From Anastrepha obliqua (lineage: Eukaryota > Arthropoda > Insecta > Diptera > Tephritidae): a stretch of 64,000 nt of DNA. The notes under the pieces were generated by a model, which had not been told where the DNA came from, did not search any database, and was given only the letters and a program-made list of their open reading frames with translations. Position 1 is the first letter of the stretch. Each line of letters opens with the position of its first letter. Made by a program: the position numbers and the translations under genes. This document shows positions 1 through 11,554 of the stretch, piece by piece. The stretch lies in the NCBI RefSeq assembly GCF_027943255.1, contig NC_072893.1, positions 30,154,001-30,218,000 of the forward strand, given 5' to 3'.

Positions 1-37
1 CGACATATAAAAGGCACCCCTCGTATACTCCATTGAA

Positions 38-160
38 ACTTGCAGGTTCTGTAATGAAGAAGATGAAACCGCCGAATATCTACTAGCATCGTCCCCAGTA
101 CTGATGCATAAGCGGCACAAACTGCTGGGTAAACATATTTTACCAGAGAGGGAAACAAAA
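38..160 (+). mobile_element. Non-LTR retrotransposon C-terminal zinc-tail fragment
   Basis: The plus-strand frame reads TCRFCNEEDETAEYLLASS followed by a basic stretch. This resembles the CxxC...HxxxxC tail that follows RNase H in I/Jockey-type non-LTR elements. The second half of the zinc motif is lost, since the usual H and C are replaced by Y and A. Nothing recognisable of the element precedes it in the window. Confidence 0.5.
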
Positions 161-1518
161 ACTCAATTTTCCACAAAATTTATAAATCACTATTGTACGA
201 TTTTCGTGGTTTCACGTTGCCTACCAACGGGCTTAGAGTTTTCCTTTTTCCATGTACAGCCGCTCATTCTGAGTCAGACGCTGACTAAAGAGTCGCTTAT
301 TTGTAAGACAGACACAGACACTGAATGGATTTTTTTTTTCATATCGATCACAAAAAGACTGCAATCGAGTTGACACTTGCCTGATTCGGTCCGCGGTTGG
401 TATTTTATTTCCCACCTACCCTACATATCTGTCGAGTATTGCCCTATCAGCCACCTTGGGACGCGTCCGATGGGAGCCTGGCAACTGCGCACGGAATCGA
501 CAATAAAAATAAAATGGGACAAATACTAAAAATTATAAAGAGGAACTTGGGTTTAGAGAAATACTCTGAATTCATGAAGGGAGCAGAATAGATCTTTAGA
601 TTGAAATGTTAAATCTGCTAATAAAAATAGTTTACCTGGCAAAGGATGACTGAGAGTAAACCACGGGATGTGACCCTTGTTGCTCGATTAGAGTGCACGT
701 AATTCTTTCAGTTGCCAACTCACACTGATTTCCCTCCAAGATAGCCACCAAAGGACCCCACTATTCCGAGATCCTTACAACAAATAAACTAGCAACAAAT
801 AAACTATTTGCCTCACACAGCAGCACAGCCGATGACGCTAACAAGAAGTTGAATACATGGCCATAGCTGGGGCAAGGCAAAAAACGCAAATTGTATCAAC
901 TTTATTTTAATTATACAGGGTGCCGTAAAATTAATGACCCATTTTTGATTTTGAATAGCTTTTTACTGAATAAAAAAACTGATTTTAAGTGAAACAAATT
1001 TTCAAGTCAAAGCAAAAAACAAAAAAACAAGGTTAAGGCTTAAAGATGGCTTAAATGTAGCACAAAATTGATCATCCAATTTTGTTTTTCAATCACTTTT
1101 TTACTAAACAATGCATTCGACTCTCAACTTTCGACTTTTCAACAGAATAGAGTCAATTGAGATAAATCAACACCCTCGACCTGTATATCGGTTTGACTTA
1201 CAACCCTTTGCCACATATGAACCCATATTTTGTATTGCAGTTTTAATTCAATTTTATTTCCAAAGCATTAATAAGCTGCAAAAAAAGTTATCTATGATTT
1301 TATGACATTTCGAAATAACCTCACTTTTGTGCAAGTGGGTGAAAAAGCAAAATCGAAGAGCGAATGATTCATTTTCAAAAAAACGATAACAGAATAAAAC
1401 GTAAGTACTTTTTGACGAAAAAAATATAGTACCCATCTTTCTCGTCAGATAGAATTTCTCAATGAAAATCTCTTCTAGACTGGAATGGCTTGAAGAAGAT
1501 CCATCACCCAACACATCC
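161..1518. other. No gene seen; one transposon-end-like sequence
   Basis: I see no supported gene. At about 916-940 a short sequence starting CAGGGTGCCGTAAAATTAAT resembles the terminal inverted repeat of a Tc1/mariner-type element, but I could not find its partner. The remaining reading frames are short and low-complexity. Confidence 0.4.
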
Positions 1519-2440
1519 GTTAAAATCTACACGGACGGATCTAAAATGGACACCGGTGTAGGATGAGGGTTATATTGCGAAGAGCTTTTTATCAGCGAAT
1601 CCTTTAAACTACTGGATCACTGTAGTATTTTTCAAGCGGTAATAAACTCTATTCATGAAGTCTTTAGGTGGTTAGAGATAAACAGAATTTCATCAAAAAA
1701 TGTCTGCATTCTATCAGACAGCAAAGCTGATCTACGGGCCCTGGATGTATTCCAAATAACATCAAGGAGTGTCTTACATCGCTAAACAGTATCATATTAT
1801 CTTATGCTGGGTTCCGAGCCACAGAGATATACCAAGGAACTGTAGGGCTGACCGACTTGCAAGAGAAGGTACCTGTATGCCGAACATAAATAATTTTATG
1901 GGGGTACCTCTCACAACTTGTAAGCTTCTTGTTATTGACGCACTAATCAGTTCTGCAAATCAAAGATGGATTAGCGTTAACGCCTGTGAAATTGCTAGGC
2001 AAACATGGCCAAGGCTAAATCTACGTCTGTCCAAGAATGTTATAAAATTAAGTAGACTTCAAATAAGATCGTTAGTAGGGGCCCTCACAGGACATTGTCT
2101 CATAGGAAATTACGCAAGGAGATTAGGCGCTTACCCGCATGATTTCTGTCGTAGCTGTAGGAATGAGGAGAAGCTGGAAATAATTCAACACATTTTTTGC
2201 ATATGCTCAGTTCTAGCCAGAAGCAGGAATCGATATTTAAGATCCTACTTCTTAATGAATATAGATAATCTATACACTTTAGGTATCAAGAACCTTTTAC
2301 GCTTTGTCAAAAGCTCAGGATGGTTCAATATGGAAGGGTCAATGTAACACCAGCCCCCGCGGCTCACAACGGACCCATTTGGTGGTCTAAGTGGCATCGT
2401 TGTCTCTATGTGCGCTCCGACTGCCAAACCTAACCTAACC
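1519..2440 (+). mobile_element. Non-LTR retrotransposon RNase H and 3' tail, broken
   Basis: The frame from 1519 encodes the RNase H start (KIYTDGSKM) and the LSDSKA motif. It is broken by a stop at 1564-1566 and by a frameshift near 1770. From 1769 the other frame continues with WVPSHRDIPRNCRADRLAR and a zinc tail CRSCRNEEKLE..HIFC, ending at 2347. The glutamate normally present in FQAE is valine here, so the active site is damaged. The 3' tail ends in a CCTAACCTAACC motif at about 2428-2440. The first tandem duplication unit begins inside this element, at 2241. Confidence 0.8.
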
Positions 2441-3062
2441 TTCTCGTCAGATAATAATTTTTCCACTTTTCAACTGTTTTTTATACTTTACAACTAGTTT
2501 TTATATATGGTTTCGTAAGCAAAAAAAACAAAATATAAAACTTTTTCATTATTTTTCTTTTAATATGTCTTATTAATAACTGAAAAAAATGTTTCCATCC
2601 TGAAACAATTTTTTGCCAATGCTTTTTTAATTCATGCAGTAAAGGGTTAATTACCCTATCGTCGTACCTCAATCTTATTTGACACTTCGGAACTGTAAAA
2701 CTTACAGGGAATGCGGATTTTAAATCACTAAATTTATTGCCCTGGCGGAGAAGACTATACAACTTTCGAAATATAGTACTGAAACGTTTATATCATCATT
2801 CCAGATCCATCATATATCCCTTCAATACATCATGACGATTTTCAAAAACTTGATCACAATAAGAGAAGTTAAAATATGTTAATAAATAGTTAATTTATAC
2901 TCTAAATAATTTTTGTTGAATGGTTAATATTTTGTTTTTTTTTTTTTATTGTTGAAGTATTTAATAAATATTTCATAAAAAGTGTTGGATATGGGAAAAA
3001 ATTTCCGTCCTTTCTTAGCCAAAGTTACGAATTATTAAAACAACTAAATAATATAGGTTGTT

Positions 3063-4345
3063 ATGTGAAATAAGTGCCATTGGAAGCTACAACTTTACTT
3101 CATCTTTCAGGCAGCATACGGATTCCTCTGACGAAAAATTTGACTTCTTTTGACTTAATCCATTCCTTGACTTAATCCAGTTTGCGATGCTCTCGTAAGA
3201 AGTGAACCGCTCGCCAATATGGGCTGACTGCATTGATCGGAACAGATGGAAATCCGAAGGTGCAATGTCTCGGGAATACGGCGGGATCCAATTCAGTCCC
3301 TCTAAATATTTCTGGACCGATTTAGCAACGTGTGGTCTGGCGTTGTCATGCAGCAAAATCAATTCACCATATCTACCGTCTCCTTCCGGTCGCTTTTCTT
3401 TGAGAGCTCGATTCAAACGCATTAGCTGCAGTCTGTAAAGATCGCCAGTGATGGTTTCAGATCGTTTAAGGGGTTAGGGGTAGTCAGAATTTTCAAAAAA
3501 AAATTTTTTTTTTTTTTGCATTTTCTTAAAGTATAATGTTTTAAAAATATTGTGTAAAAATTTGAAGTGAATCCGACAAATACTTTTCGAGTTATTCAAC
3601 AATTAACAAAGGGCGCTCGGCCGCTCCGGAGCCGATAGCAAAACTTTAAATGCGTTTTTCTCAAAACTATGTTTTTCAAACTGGTGAACACTGTAACTTA
3701 AAAACCGCTACGTAGATTTCAATAAAATTTATACAGCTTTTGAAAAACATAAAAAACTTGTGCCTGATCGAAGGATTTTTTTTTTGTCAAAAATTTCGAT
3801 TTTTTTTTAACAATTAACTGTTGGTTTTTTGCTCTAAAATCTGGAAAAAAATTTCTGAGGCCGCCATTTTGTTCATTTTGAAAAACAAAAAAAAAGCTTC
3901 GATCAGGCACAAGATTATCTATTAATAAAACTAATTTTTCTTGTCCGATTGGTTTTAGATGAATCTGCAAGGACTTGTGATGTTCACCGCAAGGGACTTC
4001 TGGAGAAACGGGCTTCACACAAACAGCGATAACTTTTGCAATTATTAATTTTTTTTTTTGAAATTTTGGTGAAGTCAAGTTAAAACATGATGTTTTTATG
4101 CTATGTTTTTATTTTTGTTAAATAAATTAATTAAGTAGCAAAAAAAAATTCGTGAAAATCATCATTTTTTCGGGCCTCTGACTACCCCTAACCCCTTAAG
4201 GAGTCCATAATAGATGACATCCTTCTTATCTCACCAGGTGCTCAACATAACCTTTGAAGCATGAATGTTTTTTTTTTCGCTGTTGATGGACCTGATTCAC
4301 CTGGCAGGCTCCAACATTTTCGACGCGAGACCATTTGACAACCGA
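3063..4345 (-). pseudogene. Mariner (DD34D) transposase relic split by a MITE (copy 1)
   Basis: Minus-strand translation gives mariner transposase pieces. They include PGESGPSTAK, then a frameshift in an A-run, then ASKVML and W-stop-D where the family has WWD. DKKDVIYYGLLK follows. The frame resumes after the MITE with KRSETITGDLYRLQLMRLNRAL, then LHDNARPH and RDIAPSDFHLF (second and third catalytic Asp), and ends with a C-terminal remnant. The N-terminal half is missing. A short duplication of GACTTAATCCA occurs in the C-terminal part. The element is clearly inactive. Confidence 0.85.
3470..4195. mobile_element. 726-bp TTAA-flanked MITE (copy 1)
   Basis: The element is bounded by TTAA at 3466-3469 and 4196-4199. 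It has terminal inverted repeats of about 19 bp (GGGGTTAGGGGTAGTCAGA on the left, its complement on the right). It lies inside the mariner transposase frame, and removing it with one TTAA restores the family motif YYGLLK-RSETI. TTAA target duplication is typical of piggyBac-type transposition. The MITE has no transposase. Minus-strand frames inside it (3719-4078) look like low-complexity noise. Confidence 0.85.
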
Positions 4346-4543
4346 CTTTGAAAATACGGTTCCGAGAAAAACGCGTTTAAAGTTTTGAGTAACAATAAAA
4401 GTGGCTTGGAGCGCACACCTTCCAAAGGCTGTATCTCCGAAACTATTATTCGAATCGGCTTGAAAATTTAGGATAATATTCTTGAGATGTTGTAGAAATT
4501 AATAAAAATTGATTTTTTAAACCCACGAAACCCATGTAACCCC
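4346..4543. repeat. Possible truncated TTAA element end (copy 1)
   Basis: The stretch ends CATGTAACCCC followed by TTAA at 4544-4547, like the right end of the neighbouring MITE. Its interior (for example GGCTGTATCTCCGAAACTATT) is of the kind common in short insect MITEs. No left end is visible, so this is a weak call. The duplicate lies at 9101-9298. The following 4548-5205 (and 9303-9960) holds nothing I can identify. Confidence 0.35.
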
Positions 4544-5214
4544 TTAATCAATCAACAAGCAAAAAAATCCGTTACAAACGCATACAATTAACACCACCTC
4601 ACCAAGTACTCACTCCCTCAATTTATGGCAATTACCATAAAATATAAGAAAAAATCCAACTTACTCACATCCAGATGTCGCTGATGACGCTTGTAGCACC
4701 GCTTATGGAAACAACTCACAGATGGCGCCGTAAATTGTTTGTGACTTATTTAGTCTGACTATTTTGCGCGATAAAGTCGCGGTCATAAAATTGTGGCATT
4801 CTCCATAAAATGTAAATGGCAAAGTGCGAGCAACTTCACGTTTAGGTATTGAAAAGTGTGAAGGGGAAATTCTTAACAGAATTGGTTTTTGTTTCTGTAC
4901 GCAATCAGATCAGATACCGACCGGCCTTTTGCAGAGCATTTGAATATGTATTTATTTCGATGTCCTTATGTAAAGAGAAATTTTATTCACCCACATCTTA
5001 CGAGTATTGCAGGGAATAAGACATGGATTTTCTACTCTTGAAGTCTTTGTATTGCCCCGTTCAGTCTTGAGGCGTTTAACAAAACTGAACATCGGAAGAA
5101 TCGTGTCCCATGGCATTGAAATCTTGACTGCTTGTTGGACCAACACTATACGCAGTTTAGTCCTGATAATTGCCTTTGCGATTACCGCCGAAATGTCTTT
5201 ATATAATATATATA

Positions 5215-5535
5215 AATATATATAATTGGCGCGTACACCCTCGTTTGGGTGTTTGGCCGAGCTCCTCCTCCTATTTGTGGTGTGCGTCTTGGTGTTGTTC
5301 CACAAATAGAGGGACCTACAGTTTCAAGCCGACTCCGAACTGCAATATTTTTATGAGGAGCTTTTTTATGGCAGAAATACACTCGGAGGTTTGCCATTAC
5401 CTGCCGTGGGGCGACCGCTATTAGAAAAATGTTTTTCTTAATTTTGGTGTTTCACCGAGATTCGAACCTACGTTCTCTCTGTGAATTCCGAATGGTAGTC
5501 ACGCACCAACCCATTCGGCTACGGCGGCCGAAAGT
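5215..5535 (-). mobile_element. tRNA-derived SINE (copy 1)
   Basis: Read on the minus strand, the head at 5535-5440 contains an A-box-like GTAGCCGAATGGGTTGGTG and a B-box GGTTCGAATCT at tRNA-like spacing, an internal RNA polymerase III promoter. A body of about 220 bp follows, ending in an AT-rich (TATA)n tail near 5200-5220. There is no protein-coding capacity; such elements depend on a partner non-LTR element. A true tRNA is unlikely because the acceptor and anticodon arms do not fold. Confidence 0.75.
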
Positions 5536-5555
5536 CTTTACTTGCTGACTTAATT

Positions 5556-6250
5556 GGCCGTAAGAACCCGTTACCGAGTTAAAGCCTGCCCAATAATGTC
5601 TCGCCAGGTGTCTCTGTTTTTCTCACACCTTTTCCAGTTTCTTAAGCCAAGAGAAGCTAGATCATCTTCAATTCTGTCCTTCCAGCTCCAGGACGCCCTC
5701 GTCGCCGTCGACCGCCAATTACCGTTTGAAACGCCTTCTCGCTGGAGCAATTCCTTCCATACCAACGACATACCCCAGCCACCTTAGTCGCTGCAGGGTG
5801 ACTCTTTTATCTCCGTAAAGCTTCTACAGCTGATTCGTTGGAATACGTTAATCGTCATCTACGCGAGCAGGGCCAAAGATCTCACGAAGTACTTTCCACT
5901 CTAAAGCTCCAAGAGCGGCTGCATCTGATTGCTTGACTGTCCAGGCTTCAGCGCCATAAAGAAGCACAGGGATGACGAGCGTCTTTGTAAAGTGTTGTTT
6001 TCGTTCATCGAGAGCGGACTTTACTATTCAATTGCGCACTTAGTTCAAAGTAGATCCTGTTGGCAAGAGTTATTCTTCGCTTGATTTCAATGTTGGCATC
6101 GTTGTTGCTGGTACTAGCGGAACCAAGGTAAATGAAGCCCTTGACCACATCGAATTTATAATTGTTAATTTCGATCTTTGGTTCAAGATACTTCGACTCC
6201 CGCCAGGACGCCAGCATATACTTGGTTTTGCCCTCGTTTACCGTCAGACG
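5556..6250 (-). pseudogene. Non-LTR reverse transcriptase C-terminus, broken (copy 1)
   Basis: Minus-strand translation begins VNEGKTKYMLASWRESK, then GFIYLGSASTSNND..IEIKRRITLANR. It continues through FTKTLVIPVLLYGAEAWT, ALEWKVLREIFGPARV, LQRLRWLGYVVGME and a WKDRIEDDLASLG segment. These are post-catalytic (thumb and connection) motifs of a widespread insect endonuclease/reverse-transcriptase family. There are frameshifts and at least three stops. The YADD catalytic box is not present. Confidence 0.8.
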
Positions 6251-6409
6251 TTACCGCTGAGACGTTTTCGGCATCGTGAAAATTTATGTAACCGATATTA
6301 GTGATGACCATCTTTTCTTGTTCTTCTGCACCGCTTTTCTTCAAACTGTTGTTATGATCTCCTCATAGATGTCTGACAGTGATACACCTTCGAAGGCTTT
6401 TATACAGAG

Positions 6410-6799
6410 TTAACGAGATAGCTGACAATAACGACTTCCGTGAGGTAGCAGCGAGACGTCCTCAGTCACCTCGCTTTCGCCCACTTTTCCGGCTACCTTT
6501 GCCGCTACGTAATCTGGTATTTTGATCCCAGTGACGACGCCGGCTTGATTACTGTATTCTTCTTTAGCTGAGCTTTTCGCAACTTCTACGGGTGTTTTTA
6601 CCGCCGATTTCGCTTCAGTCGCAGCTTCTTTATTACCTCGTCCTTTGTGTAAGTGAACGGCAATCGCGTCGAATCTGTAGGATATCCTACAGTTGCTCTC
6701 CCTGTTTGCTTCTATTGGCTGGTTATCGATGTCTGTAGTTAATATTCTCCCAGTTTTCAGCTCCTTGCTGCTGAGTACACTCCACAGGTGTGGGCACAA
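6410..6799 (-). CDS. Unrecognised open frame without ATG (copy 1)
   Basis: A 129-codon open frame on the minus strand opens at a TTG and has no internal methionine, so it is probably a piece of an older gene. Its middle is rich in Ala, Lys, Glu and Val (KEAATEAKSAVKTPVEVAK), perhaps helical. It also has IKIPDYVAAKVAGKVGESE. I do not recognise the family. It lies upstream of the reverse-transcriptase relic on the same strand, so it could belong to a retrotransposon. Confidence 0.3.
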   Translation of the reverse strand: MCPHLWSVLSSKELKTGRILTTDIDNQPIEANRESNCRISYRFDAIAVHLHKGRGNKEAATEAKSAVKTPVEVAKSSAKEEYSNQAGVVTGIKIPDYVAAKVAGKVGESEVTEDVSLLPHGSRYCQLSR

Positions 6800-7817
6800 A
6801 CGCCTATTCTATGTGATAATGAGGTCCAGAAACTTTTTAGCTTCAACGCCAGCTGCTCGTAGTAGGTGAATGATCATTTGGTGGACACTCGATATATAGT
6901 CCCCGTTACATGCGCCTACCTCTGGATCTTCCCAGCCGGACAGTTATGGCGCCACTTCACGCAAACTGTCGGGTAGCTGTTTCGGTTGCATGTTGGATCC
7001 TACTTCTTAATGAATATAGATAATCTATACACTTTAGGTATCAAGAACCTTTTACGCTTTGTCAAAAGCTCAGGATGGTTCAATATGGAAGGGTCAATGT
7101 AACACCAGCCCCCGCGGCTCACAACGGACCCATTTGGTGGTCTAAGTGGCATCGTTGTCTCTATGTGCGCTCCGACTGCCAAACCTAACCTAACCTTCTC
7201 GTCAGATAATAATTTTTCCACTTTTCAACTGTTTTTTATACTTTACAACTAGTTTTTATATATGGTTTCGTAAGCAAAAAAAACAAAATATAAAACTTTT
7301 TCATTATTTTTCTTTTAATATGTCTTATTAATAACTGAAAAAAATGTTTCCATCCTGAAACAATTTTTTGCCAATGCTTTTTTAATTCATGCAGTAAAGG
7401 GTTAATTACCCTATCGTCGTACCTCAATCTTATTTGACACTTCGGAACTGTAAAACTTACAGGGAATGCGGATTTTAAATCACTAAATTTATTGCCCTGG
7501 CGGAGAAGACTATACAACTTTCGAAATATAGTACTGAAACGTTTATATCATCATTCCAGATCCATCATATATCCCTTCAATACATCATGACGATTTTCAA
7601 AAACTTGATCACAATAAGAGAAGTTAAAATATGTTAATAAATAGTTAATTTATACTCTAAATAATTTTTGTTGAATGGTTAATATTTTGTTTTTTTTTTT
7701 TTATTGTTGAAGTATTTAATAAATATTTCATAAAAAGTGTTGGATATGGGAAAAAATTTCCGTCCTTTCTTAGCCAAAGTTACGAATTATTAAAACAACT
7801 AAATAATATAGGTTGTT

Positions 7818-9100
7818 ATGTGAAATAAGTGCCATTGGAAGCTACAACTTTACTTCATCTTTCAGGCAGCATACGGATTCCTCTGACGAAAAATTTGACT
7901 TCTTTTGACTTAATCCATTCCTTGACTTAATCCAGTTTGCGATGCTCTCGTAAGAAGTGAACCGCTCGCCAATATGGGCTGACTGCATTGATCGGAACAG
8001 ATGGAAATCCGAAGGTGCAATGTCTCGGGAATACGGCGGGATCCAATTCAGTCCCTCTAAATATTTCTGGACCGATTTAGCAACGTGTGGTCTGGCGTTG
8101 TCATGCAGCAAAATCAATTCACCATATCTACCGTCTCCTTCCGGTCGCTTTTCTTTGAGAGCTCGATTCAAACGCATTAGCTGCAGTCTGTAAAGATCGC
8201 CAGTGATGGTTTCAGATCGTTTAAGGGGTTAGGGGTAGTCAGAATTTTCAAAAAAAAATTTTTTTTTTTTTTGCATTTTCTTAAAGTATAATGTTTTAAA
8301 AATATTGTGTAAAAATTTGAAGTGAATCCGACAAATACTTTTCGAGTTATTCAACAATTAACAAAGGGCGCTCGGCCGCTCCGGAGCCGATAGCAAAACT
8401 TTAAATGCGTTTTTCTCAAAACTATGTTTTTCAAACTGGTGAACACTGTAACTTAAAAACCGCTACGTAGATTTCAATAAAATTTATACAGCTTTTGAAA
8501 AACATAAAAAACTTGTGCCTGATCGAAGGATTTTTTTTTTGTCAAAAATTTCGATTTTTTTTTAACAATTAACTGTTGGTTTTTTGCTCTAAAATCTGGA
8601 AAAAAATTTCTGAGGCCGCCATTTTGTTCATTTTGAAAAACAAAAAAAAAGCTTCGATCAGGCACAAGATTATCTATTAATAAAACTAATTTTTCTTGTC
8701 CGATTGGTTTTAGATGAATCTGCAAGGACTTGTGATGTTCACCGCAAGGGACTTCTGGAGAAACGGGCTTCACACAAACAGCGATAACTTTTGCAATTAT
8801 TAATTTTTTTTTTTGAAATTTTGGTGAAGTCAAGTTAAAACATGATGTTTTTATGCTATGTTTTTATTTTTGTTAAATAAATTAATTAAGTAGCAAAAAA
8901 AAATTCGTGAAAATCATCATTTTTTCGGGCCTCTGACTACCCCTAACCCCTTAAGGAGTCCATAATAGATGACATCCTTCTTATCTCACCAGGTGCTCAA
9001 CATAACCTTTGAAGCATGAATGTTTTTTTTTTCGCTGTTGATGGACCTGATTCACCTGGCAGGCTCCAACATTTTCGACGCGAGACCATTTGACAACCGA
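7818..9100 (-). pseudogene. Mariner transposase relic (copy 2)
   Basis: This is the same relic as at 3063-4345 in the second tandem unit, with the same frameshift, nonsense codon and MITE insertion point. The two copies share every lesion, so the duplication happened after the element had decayed. Confidence 0.85.
8225..8950. mobile_element. 726-bp TTAA-flanked MITE (copy 2)
   Basis: Copy of the element at 3470-4195, carried along by the tandem duplication. TTAA flanks lie at 8221-8224 and 8951-8954. Confidence 0.85.
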
Positions 9101-9969
9101 CTTTGAAAATACGGTTCCGAGAAAAACGCGTTTAAAGTTTTGAGTAACAATAAAAGTGGCTTGGAGCGCACACCTTCCAAAGGCTGTATCTCCGAAACTA
9201 TTATTCGAATCGGCTTGAAAATTTAGGATAATATTCTTGAGATGTTGTAGAAATTAATAAAAATTGATTTTTTAAACCCACGAAACCCATGTAACCCCTT
9301 AATCAATCAACAAGCAAAAAAATCCGTTACAAACGCATACAATTAACACCACCTCACCAAGTACTCACTCCCTCAATTTATGGCAATTACCATAAAATAT
9401 AAGAAAAAATCCAACTTACTCACATCCAGATGTCGCTGATGACGCTTGTAGCACCGCTTATGGAAACAACTCACAGATGGCGCCGTAAATTGTTTGTGAC
9501 TTATTTAGTCTGACTATTTTGCGCGATAAAGTCGCGGTCATAAAATTGTGGCATTCTCCATAAAATGTAAATGGCAAAGTGCGAGCAACTTCACGTTTAG
9601 GTATTGAAAAGTGTGAAGGGGAAATTCTTAACAGAATTGGTTTTTGTTTCTGTACGCAATCAGATCAGATACCGACCGGCCTTTTGCAGAGCATTTGAAT
9701 ATGTATTTATTTCGATGTCCTTATGTAAAGAGAAATTTTATTCACCCACATCTTACGAGTATTGCAGGGAATAAGACATGGATTTTCTACTCTTGAAGTC
9801 TTTGTATTGCCCCGTTCAGTCTTGAGGCGTTTAACAAAACTGAACATCGGAAGAATCGTGTCCCATGGCATTGAAATCTTGACTGCTTGTTGGACCAACA
9901 CTATACGCAGTTTAGTCCTGATAATTGCCTTTGCGATTACCGCCGAAATGTCTTTATATAATATATATA

Positions 9970-10290
9970 AATATATATAATTGGCGCGTACACCCTCGTT
10001 TGGGTGTTTGGCCGAGCTCCTCCTCCTATTTGTGGTGTGCGTCTTGGTGTTGTTCCACAAATAGAGGGACCTACAGTTTCAAGCCGACTCCGAACTGCAA
10101 TATTTTTATGAGGAGCTTTTTTATGGCAGAAATACACTCGGAGGTTTGCCATTACCTGCCGTGGGGCGACCGCTATTAGAAAAATGTTTTTCTTAATTTT
10201 GGTGTTTCACCGAGATTCGAACCTACGTTCTCTCTGTGAATTCCGAATGGTAGTCACGCACCAACCCATTCGGCTACGGCGGCCGAAAGT
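9970..10290 (-). mobile_element. tRNA-derived SINE (copy 2)
   Basis: Duplicate of the SINE at 5215-5535 in the second tandem unit, with the same A-box and B-box sequences and AT-rich tail. Confidence 0.75.
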
Positions 10291-10310
10291 CTTTACTTGC
10301 TGACTTAATT

Positions 10311-11005
10311 GGCCGTAAGAACCCGTTACCGAGTTAAAGCCTGCCCAATAATGTCTCGCCAGGTGTCTCTGTTTTTCTCACACCTTTTCCAGTTTCTTAA
10401 GCCAAGAGAAGCTAGATCATCTTCAATTCTGTCCTTCCAGCTCCAGGACGCCCTCGTCGCCGTCGACCGCCAATTACCGTTTGAAACGCCTTCTCGCTGG
10501 AGCAATTCCTTCCATACCAACGACATACCCCAGCCACCTTAGTCGCTGCAGGGTGACTCTTTTATCTCCGTAAAGCTTCTACAGCTGATTCGTTGGAATA
10601 CGTTAATCGTCATCTACGCGAGCAGGGCCAAAGATCTCACGAAGTACTTTCCACTCTAAAGCTCCAAGAGCGGCTGCATCTGATTGCTTGACTGTCCAGG
10701 CTTCAGCGCCATAAAGAAGCACAGGGATGACGAGCGTCTTTGTAAAGTGTTGTTTTCGTTCATCGAGAGCGGACTTTACTATTCAATTGCGCACTTAGTT
10801 CAAAGTAGATCCTGTTGGCAAGAGTTATTCTTCGCTTGATTTCAATGTTGGCATCGTTGTTGCTGGTACTAGCGGAACCAAGGTAAATGAAGCCCTTGAC
10901 CACATCGAATTTATAATTGTTAATTTCGATCTTTGGTTCAAGATACTTCGACTCCCGCCAGGACGCCAGCATATACTTGGTTTTGCCCTCGTTTACCGTC
11001 AGACG
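10311..11005 (-). pseudogene. Non-LTR reverse transcriptase C-terminus (copy 2)
   Basis: Duplicate of 5556-6250 with the same frame breaks. Confidence 0.8.
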
Positions 11006-11164
11006 TTACCGCTGAGACGTTTTCGGCATCGTGAAAATTTATGTAACCGATATTAGTGATGACCATCTTTTCTTGTTCTTCTGCACCGCTTTTCTTCAAA
11101 CTGTTGTTATGATCTCCTCATAGATGTCTGACAGTGATACACCTTCGAAGGCTTTTATACAGAG

Positions 11165-11554
11165 TTAACGAGATAGCTGACAATAACGACTTCCGTGAGG
11201 TAGCAGCGAGACGTCCTCAGTCACCTCGCTTTCGCCCACTTTTCCGGCTACCTTTGCCGCTACGTAATCTGGTATTTTGATCCCAGTGACGACGCCGGCT
11301 TGATTACTGTATTCTTCTTTAGCTGAGCTTTTCGCAACTTCTACGGGTGTTTTTACCGCCGATTTCGCTTCAGTCGCAGCTTCTTTATTACCTCGTCCTT
11401 TGTGTAAGTGAACGGCAATCGCGTCGAATCTGTAGGATATCCTACAGTTGCTCTCCCTGTTTGCTTCTATTGGCTGGTTATCGATGTCTGTAGTTAATAT
11501 TCTCCCAGTTTTCAGCTCCTTGCTGCTGAGTACACTCCACAGGTGTGGGCACAA
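11165..11554 (-). CDS. Unrecognised open frame without ATG (copy 2)
   Basis: Identical copy of 6410-6799 in the second tandem unit. No function is assigned. Confidence 0.3.
   Translation of the reverse strand: MCPHLWSVLSSKELKTGRILTTDIDNQPIEANRESNCRISYRFDAIAVHLHKGRGNKEAATEAKSAVKTPVEVAKSSAKEEYSNQAGVVTGIKIPDYVAAKVAGKVGESEVTEDVSLLPHGSRYCQLSR

Larger units (their letters stand above)
2241..6995. repeat. 4755-bp tandem duplication, unit 1
   Basis: Every feature between 2241 and 6995 recurs 4755 bp downstream with the same reading frames, and homopolymer runs have equal length where I compared them (9 A then 14 T at 3495/8250). The unit begins at GATCCTAC inside a non-LTR tail and ends at TTGCATGTTG. 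The trinucleotide GAT occurs at the start of unit 1, at the internal junction and directly after unit 2, so breakpoint microhomology is about 3 bp. Confidence 0.95.

Noticed and set aside
2428..2440. TTAGG-type telomeric repeat
   Set aside because: Only two or three units occur, always at the 3' end of a non-LTR element. Flies also lack TTAGG telomeres.
3719..4078. 119-codon minus-strand frame inside the TTAA MITE
   Set aside because: Lys/Phe-rich translation of A/T runs with no motif; the MITE is too short for a transposase.
4952..5305. 117-codon minus-strand frame
   Set aside because: It crosses the SINE tail boundary and is composed of AT-rich filler. No conserved motif.
5440..5535. Functional tRNA gene
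   Set aside because: A/B boxes are present, but acceptor and anticodon stems do not fold, and a 220-bp body with an AT-rich tail follows, as in a SINE.
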